From assembly GCF_010668395.1 (NCBI RefSeq), contig NZ_WUEY01000008.1:62001-126000 (forward strand): a DNA stretch of 64,000 nucleotides, in the 5' to 3' direction. Under the pieces are notes generated by a model that saw nothing but the letters and a program-made list of their open reading frames with translations, had not been told where the DNA came from and ran no database searches. The translations under genes were made by a program, and so were the position numbers. The stretch comes from Martinezella lusitana (GTDB lineage Bacteria > Pseudomonadota > Alphaproteobacteria > Rhizobiales > Rhizobiaceae). Positions 59,675 through 64,000 of the stretch are shown in pieces; the stretch's first letter is position 1; every line of letters starts with the position of its first letter.

Positions 59675-60727
59675 TCAGTTCGGATCGATCCGTTTGCCGT
59701 CTGGCGCAAACAGATGCAGTTTGTCGGGATCGGCCTGAACATGGCACTCACGGTCGAGAGCGAAATTCGAGCGGCCGGCAACACGGAAGATGATGGTCTG
59801 GCCGTCAGTCAGCGCCCCATAGACATAGCTCTCGGCCCCCACCAGCTCGACAGCCTGCACCCGGACCTTCGCGCCAAAGGAGCCGGCTTGCTCCGCATCG
59901 GCGAGATGAAGGTCCTCCGGCCGGATTCCGATCGTCATCGAGCCGGCGGCGGCGCTGATATTCGACGGCATCGTAATGCCGGATTCCGCATTGACCTTGA
60001 TCAGGTTCATCGAGGGCGAGCCGATGAACGAGGCCACGAAGGTCGTTGCCGGCTTTTCATAGAGGTCGATCGGGCTGCCCATCTGTTCGATCCGGCCGCC
60101 GTTGAGAACAACCAGCTTGTCGGCAAGCGTCATGGCTTCCATCTGATCATGCGTGACATAGACGCTGGTCGTTGCCAGCGAGCGCTGCAGGCGCTTGATT
60201 TCCACCCGCATCTGCACCCGCAACTTCGCATCGAGGTTGGAAAGAGGTTCGTCGAACAGGAAGGCAGCCGGCTCGCGAACGATGGCGCGGCCCATGGCGA
60301 CGCGCTGGCGCTGCCCGCCGGAGAGCTGGCGCGGCTTGCGATCGAGAAAGGGTTCGATCTCGAGCGATCGCGCCGCGGATTGGATGCGCTGGTCTATCTC
60401 GGCCTTGGGAACATTCCGGTTCTTCAGGCCGTAGGCGAGATTCTGCCGCACAGACATATGCGGATAAAGCGCGTAGTTCTGGAAGACCATGGCGATGTCG
60501 CGGTCGGAGGGCTCCAGGCGATTGACGACGCGGTCGCCGATGGCGATTTCGCCGGACGTGATGGCTTCGAGGCCGGCGATCATGCGCAGGAGCGTGGACT
60601 TGCCGCAGCCGGATGGGCCGACGAGCACCACGAGTTCGCCGTCATCGATGTCCAGCGAGACGCCCTTGATGACCTCGATGTCGCCGCCATAGGTCTTGCG
60701 CACGTCTTTCAAGCTGATCTTGCTCAT
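59675..60727 (-). CDS. ugpC: sn-Glycerol-3-phosphate-type ABC transporter ATPase UgpC
   Basis: This 350-residue CUT1 ATPase has Walker A Gly-Pro-Ser-Gly-Cys-Gly-Lys-Ser-Thr, signature Leu-Ser-Gly-Gly-Gln-Arg-Gln-Arg, Walker B Ala-Phe-Leu-Phe-Asp-Glu-Pro, and a C-terminal TOBE domain with Gly-Ile-Arg-Pro-Glu-Asp. The start overlaps the UgpE stop (TAATG). The longer frame to 61588 is only the opposite frame of ugpE. The assignment rests on the preceding genes, which match UgpB, UgpA and UgpE. It powers uptake of glycerol-3-phosphate or glycerophosphodiesters. Confidence 0.88.
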   Translation of the reverse strand: MSKISLKDVRKTYGGDIEVIKGVSLDIDDGELVVLVGPSGCGKSTLLRMIAGLEAITSGEIAIGDRVVNRLEPSDRDIAMVFQNYALYPHMSVRQNLAYGLKNRNVPKAEIDQRIQSAARSLEIEPFLDRKPRQLSGGQRQRVAMGRAIVREPAAFLFDEPLSNLDAKLRVQMRVEIKRLQRSLATTSVYVTHDQMEAMTLADKLVVLNGGRIEQMGSPIDLYEKPATTFVASFIGSPSMNLIKVNAESGITMPSNISAAAGSMTIGIRPEDLHLADAEQAGSFGAKVRVQAVELVGAESYVYGALTDGQTIIFRVAGRSNFALDRECHVQADPDKLHLFAPDGKRIDPN

Positions 60728-61575
60728 TACTTCTCCGTCTCCACAAGGCCTTTGACGAACCAGCGCTGCATCAGCACCACGACGACAATGGGGGGAATGA
60801 TTGCGAGGATTGCCGTCACCATGACGAAGTTCCACGGGGTTGCCGCATCCGCGAAATCCACCATCTTCCTCAATCCGATGATGATGGTCGTCATGCGGGC
60901 ATCGTTGGTGACGAGCAGGGGCCACAGATATTGCGTCCAGCCATAGATGAAGAGAATGACGAAGAGGGCGGCTATGTTGGTGCGCGACAATGGCAGCAGG
61001 ATATCCCGCATGAAGCGGAACGGACCGGCATTGTCGATGCGTGCCGCCTCCACCAGCTCCCCCGGGATCGTCAGGAAGAATTGCCGGAAGAGGAAGGTTG
61101 CCGTTGCCGACGCCATCAGCGGAAGCGTCAGCCCGGCATAGGTATCGATCATGCCGAGATCGACGACCACCTTGTAGGTCGGAAGAATGCGCACTTCGAC
61201 CGGCAGCATCAAGGTGACGAAGATCATCCAGAAGAAGACCATGCGCAGCGGAAAGCGAAAGAAGACGATGGCAAATGCGGAGAGGAAGGAAATGGCGATC
61301 TTGCCGACGGCGATGACGACGGCGACAACGAATGTATTCCAGAGCATCCGCTCGAGGCTGACGCCGACGACACGCTCGACTCCGCCGAAAAGAGCATCCC
61401 CATAGTTTGAGAGGAATTGGTTGCCCGGCAGAAGCGAGATCGGCGGTCGCAGGATATCGGCTGTCGTCAAGGTGGAGGCGACGAAGGTGTAGTAGATCGG
61501 AAACGCGACGACGATGATGCCGACAATAAGCATCAGGTGGCCAAGGAGGTTGGCGATGGGACGCTGTTCTATCAT
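60727..61575 (-). CDS. ugpE: Glycerol-3-phosphate ABC transporter permease UgpE
   Basis: This 282-residue permease closely resembles E. coli UgpE. It has Ile-Glu-Gln-Arg-Pro-Ile-Ala-Asn at the N-terminus, Leu-Leu-Pro-Gly-Asn-Gln-Phe-Leu-Ser-Asn-Tyr, Met-Leu-Pro-Val-Glu-Val-Arg-Ile-Leu-Pro-Thr-Tyr-Lys-Val-Val, and the EAA loop Glu-Ala-Ala-Arg-Ile-Asp. About six membrane segments are visible. The gene begins 10 bases after ugpA ends and overlaps ugpC. Confidence 0.92.
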   Translation of the reverse strand: MIEQRPIANLLGHLMLIVGIIVVAFPIYYTFVASTLTTADILRPPISLLPGNQFLSNYGDALFGGVERVVGVSLERMLWNTFVVAVVIAVGKIAISFLSAFAIVFFRFPLRMVFFWMIFVTLMLPVEVRILPTYKVVVDLGMIDTYAGLTLPLMASATATFLFRQFFLTIPGELVEAARIDNAGPFRFMRDILLPLSRTNIAALFVILFIYGWTQYLWPLLVTNDARMTTIIIGLRKMVDFADAATPWNFVMVTAILAIIPPIVVVVLMQRWFVKGLVETEK

Positions 61576-61584
61576 TGACCGGCC

Positions 61585-62478
61585 TCACGCATAATGGACT
61601 CGCCGCTCGATGAAGCGGAACTGGAAGGCAGTCAGCGCGATGACGATGACCATCAGGATGACGGATTGGGCCGCCGAGGAGCCGAGGTTGAGATTGACGA
61701 AGCCGTCATTGTAGACCTTGTAGACGAGGGTCTCGGTCGCCTTGGCGGGGCCGCCGCCGGTCACGGCATGAATGATGCCGAACGTATCGAAGAAGGCGTA
61801 GACGGTGTTGACGACGAGCAGGAAGAAGGTCGTCGGCGCAAGCAGCGGAAAGACGATCGTCCAGAAGCGCCGGTTGCCGCGGGCGCCATCGATCGCGGCG
61901 GCTTCGATCAGCGACTTCGGGATGGCCTGCAGGCCTGCGACGAAGAAGAGGAAATTGTAGCTGATCTGCTTCCAGGCCGCCGCCACCACGACCAATGCCA
62001 TAGCCTGGTTGCCGTTCAGGAGCGGATCCCAGGGGATGCCGTTGCGTCGCAGCAGGTAGGCAAAGGTTCCCATCGCGGGATTGAACATGAACAGGAACAG
62101 CATGCCTGCGACGGCCGGCGCGATGGCATAGGGCCAGATGAGAAGCGTCCGATAGAAGCCCTGGCCGCGCACGACCTTGTCGGATGCCGTGGCGAGCCCA
62201 AGCGCGACGATCATCGACAATGCCGCCGTCAAAAGGCTGAAAATTACCGTCACTTGCAAGGAGTGGAGATAGGTCTCCTCCGACAGGATGGCCTTGAAGT
62301 TCGAAAGGCCGACGAAGCCGCTCTTCAGGCCGAACGGGTCCTCGCGCTGGGTCGATTGATAGAGCGCCTGGCTTGCCGGCCAGAAGAAGAACACGATCGT
62401 CAGAGCGATCTGCGGGGCAAGCAGGATGTAGGGAAGGATCTTGTTGGGAAAGACGACACGTTGCAAGACGGCCTCCAT
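61585..62478 (-). CDS. ugpA: Glycerol-3-phosphate ABC transporter permease UgpA
   Basis: The 297-residue permease matches E. coli UgpA in Phe-Pro-Asn-Lys-Ile-Leu-Pro-Tyr-Ile-Leu-Leu-Ala-Pro-Gln, Phe-Phe-Trp-Pro-Ala, and Asn-Phe-Leu-Phe-Phe-Val-Ala-Gly-Leu-Gln-Ala-Ile-Pro-Lys. The EAA loop is Glu-Ala-Ala-Ala-Ile-Asp-Gly-Ala. It follows ugpB after a hairpin-containing 48-base gap and precedes ugpE. Confidence 0.93.
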   Translation of the reverse strand: MEAVLQRVVFPNKILPYILLAPQIALTIVFFFWPASQALYQSTQREDPFGLKSGFVGLSNFKAILSEETYLHSLQVTVIFSLLTAALSMIVALGLATASDKVVRGQGFYRTLLIWPYAIAPAVAGMLFLFMFNPAMGTFAYLLRRNGIPWDPLLNGNQAMALVVVAAAWKQISYNFLFFVAGLQAIPKSLIEAAAIDGARGNRRFWTIVFPLLAPTTFFLLVVNTVYAFFDTFGIIHAVTGGGPAKATETLVYKVYNDGFVNLNLGSSAAQSVILMVIVIALTAFQFRFIERRVHYA

Positions 62479-62492
62479 TGACCATGCAGGAG

Positions 62493-62517
62493 GCGCCCGC
62501 AGCCGTGCCGCGGGCGC
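62493..62517 (-). terminator. Intercistronic hairpin between ugpB and ugpA
   Basis: GCGCCCGC and GCGGGCGC form an 8-bp perfect stem around a nine-base loop, 10 bases past the ugpB stop and 15 bases before ugpA, without a U-run. It resembles the hairpins after the binding-protein genes at 15356 and 50885. Confidence 0.5.
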
Positions 62518-62526
62518 TCCGCCGGT

Positions 62527-63834
62527 TCAGTTGCCGATGGCCTGCTGGATCGCGGCGTTGCCGCGTTCGACGGCCTTGTCGAGTGCCGTCTTGGCGTCCT
62601 GCTTGCCGGCGAGCATCGCCTCGAACTCCTCGTTCATGATGTCGCGCACCTGCGGCAGGTTGACGAGCCGGACACCTTTGGAGTTTTCCGTCGGCGCCTT
62701 GCCCATCATCTGCAGGATCGGCGTTTCCCGGCCGGGGTTCTTGTCGTAGAAGCCGGATTTCTTGGTGTCCTCATAGGCGGCCATCGTCACCGGCATGTAG
62801 CCGGAAACCTGATGCAGGCGAGCCTGGATCTTGGTCTGCGAGAGGAAGTGGAAGAATTGGGCCACGCCCTTGTATTCCGCATCGGTCTTGCCGGCGAAAA
62901 CCCAGAGGCTTGCGCCACCGGGTATCGTGTTCTGCGGCCCGTGTCCCTCATAATAAGGAAGCTGGCCGATGCCGTAGTTGATGCCGGCCTTGACGATGTC
63001 GCCGAGACCGCCGGACGATTCCGTCAGGATCGCGCATTCGCCCGACGTGAAAAGCTGCTTGGCTTCCGACGTGCGGCCGCCGTAGCGGAAGGTGCCGTCC
63101 TTGGCGAGATCGGCAATTGCCTGGAAGTGCTGGACGAAGAGGGGGGAGTTGAATTCGAGCTTGACGTCCGTGCCGCCAAGGCCGTTTTCGTTCGTGCCGT
63201 AGGCGACGTTGTTCCAGGCCGCAAGGTTTTCGGTCTGGATCCACGTCAGCCAGGTCGAGGTGAAGCCGCAGGGCGCAGCACCGCTCGCCTTGATCTTCTT
63301 GGCGGCGTCGAAGACTTCGGGCCAGGTCTTCGGCGGGTTTTCCGGATCGAGGCCGGCCCTCTTGAAGCTGTCCTTGTTGTAGAAGAGAATCGGGGAGGAC
63401 GAGTTGTAGGGAAAGGACAGCATCGTGCCGTCCGGCTTGGAATAGTAGGAAACGATACCGGGCAGATATTCCGATTTGTCGAAGGTGTAGCCACCCTTCT
63501 GCAGCACGTCCGCCGCCGGCATGATCGCACCTTCCGCTCCCATCATCACGCCGCTGCCGGCATCGAACACCTGCAGGATCGCCGGTGCCTGTTTCGCACG
63601 GAAGGCGGCGATGCCGGCGTTCAGGGCTTCCGGATAGGAACCCTTGAAGACGGGCACGATCTTGTAGTCGTTTTGGCTCTCGTTGAATTCCTTCGCAAGC
63701 TGCTCGACGACCTCGTTATTGGCGCCGGCCATGGCATGCCACCATTGCAGCTCGGTTGCTGCAAGCGCGTGCGTCGCGCCTGCGATCGACATGGTCGCCG
63801 CCGCCAGGTGGATTGCAAAAGCTCGAATGGACAT
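62527..63834 (-). CDS. ugpB: Glycerol-3-phosphate-binding periplasmic protein UgpB
   Basis: The 435-residue binding protein has a signal peptide (about 1-25, ending Ala-Leu-Ala-Ala). It matches E. coli UgpB closely: Asp-Tyr-Lys-Ile-Val-Pro-Val-Phe-Lys-Gly-Ser-Tyr, Ala-Gly-Ile-Ala-Ala-Phe-Arg, Pro-Ala-Ile-Leu-Gln-Val, Tyr-Asn-Lys-Asp-x-Phe-Lys-x-Ala-Gly-Leu-Asp-Pro-Glu, Gly-Gly-Ala-Ser-Leu-Trp-Val and Gly-Phe-Tyr-x-Lys-Asn-Pro-Gly. It binds glycerol-3-phosphate or glycerophosphodiesters. GAGGGAGG precedes the ATG. I could not find a convincing Pho box upstream. Confidence 0.93.
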   Translation of the reverse strand: MSIRAFAIHLAAATMSIAGATHALAATELQWWHAMAGANNEVVEQLAKEFNESQNDYKIVPVFKGSYPEALNAGIAAFRAKQAPAILQVFDAGSGVMMGAEGAIMPAADVLQKGGYTFDKSEYLPGIVSYYSKPDGTMLSFPYNSSSPILFYNKDSFKRAGLDPENPPKTWPEVFDAAKKIKASGAAPCGFTSTWLTWIQTENLAAWNNVAYGTNENGLGGTDVKLEFNSPLFVQHFQAIADLAKDGTFRYGGRTSEAKQLFTSGECAILTESSGGLGDIVKAGINYGIGQLPYYEGHGPQNTIPGGASLWVFAGKTDAEYKGVAQFFHFLSQTKIQARLHQVSGYMPVTMAAYEDTKKSGFYDKNPGRETPILQMMGKAPTENSKGVRLVNLPQVRDIMNEEFEAMLAGKQDAKTALDKAVERGNAAIQQAIGN

Positions 63835-63934
63835 ATATCCTCCCTCATTGAATTTATTGGCGTAAATGCAGTCTCGCTTCGTTTCCGCCGATCCCGAACC
63901 CTCCTCCGGTCCGCAATTGGCATTGTCTGGAATG

Positions 63935-64000
63935 TCACACCGTCATGGCGCCCGCTTTGCAAGCGCGTTCAATGTACTCTAGCGCCTGCTGCCCATCTGT
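63935..64000 (-). CDS. C-terminal end of an unidentified protein (cut by window edge)
   Basis: Reading the minus strand from the window edge, a frame of 21 codons ends in TGA at 63935-63937. Its final residues read Gln-Gln-Ala-Leu-Glu-Tyr-Ile-Glu-Arg-Ala-Cys-Lys-Ala-Gly-Ala-Met-Thr-Val, an amphipathic helix typical of a protein C-terminus. It would lie 100 bases upstream of ugpB on the same strand. The tail is too short to assign a family, and the frame may be fortuitous. Confidence 0.35.
   Translation of the reverse strand, partial: TDGQQALEYIERACKAGAMTV

Noticed and set aside
63835..63960. A possible Pho box before ugpB (TGTCA-like repeats near 63931-63947)
   Set aside because: The repeats are on the wrong strand, with irregular spacing of 8-9 bases where 11 is expected.

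Overview
The window is high-GC, densely packed DNA from what looks like an alphaproteobacterium of the Hyphomicrobiales, probably Rhizobiaceae. The reasons are the many ABC importers each next to its own regulator, ATGA/GTGA start-stop overlaps inside operons, a ugpBAEC operon, and accessory catabolic genes with no housekeeping core. I saw no rRNA, tRNA, CRISPR array, insertion sequence, integrase or replication gene. The organism assignment is inference. The content would suit a chromid, megaplasmid or accessory chromosomal region.

Layout. (1) 1-12.7 kb: a cut-off PAS-domain protein; two divergent NylB/class-C-type serine hydrolases around an AT-rich promoter with two copies of one operator; a GntR/FCD regulator; a cupin; a MocR regulator with two matching CCACTT-N6-AAGTGG palindromes; a Tm-1-like (UPF0261) gene, a PEP-hydrolase-like TIM-barrel gene and an SRPBCC gene in one operon; a variant shikimate dehydrogenase-like enzyme, a GMC oxidoreductase and an AraC regulator. 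(2) 12.9-22.6 kb: a CUT1 sugar ABC importer, a GH38 alpha-mannosidase and two overlapping ROK-type regulators. (3) 22.8-42.4 kb: a sulfur-scavenging island. It holds a PIG-L deacetylase, a Dpp-type importer, an XRE-cupin regulator, a methionine/cysteine-rich protein, cysteine synthase-like and cystathionine lyase/synthase-like enzymes, two LLM flavin monooxygenases, a GNAT acetyltransferase, a ChaC gamma-glutamylcyclotransferase, an FAD/NAD(P)-binding protein and two SfnB/DszC-type oxidoreductases. (4) 42.7-52.5 kb: an Rnk-like protein, then an IclR-linked locus with a Dpp-type importer, a SelA-like PLP enzyme, a COG3964-type amidohydrolase and a RidA protein. (5) 52.8-58.6 kb: a BadF-type sugar kinase, a polar-amino-acid-type ABC importer, a SIS-domain protein and a ROK regulator. 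(6) 58.7-64 kb: an SDR oxidoreductase, ugpBAEC, and the last codons of a further gene.

How the parts may work together. The sulfur island is the most interesting region. Four of its promoters carry the same 19-bp dyad, [GTCTA]-N9-[TAGAC]-like, at 23926, 30841, 34846 and 38335. This suggests that one regulator encoded elsewhere, perhaps LysR-type, controls import of sulfur-bearing peptides or conjugates, oxidative C-S cleavage and reassimilation. At its centre is a 113-residue protein made of 52 Met and 6 Cys, a candidate sulfur reserve or soft-metal binder.

Other leads are the split equivalent of the fused plant Tm-1 protein under a MocR regulator with two matching operators, and an importer-kinase-SIS locus resembling Amadori-product catabolism. 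Stable hairpins directly follow several binding-protein genes.
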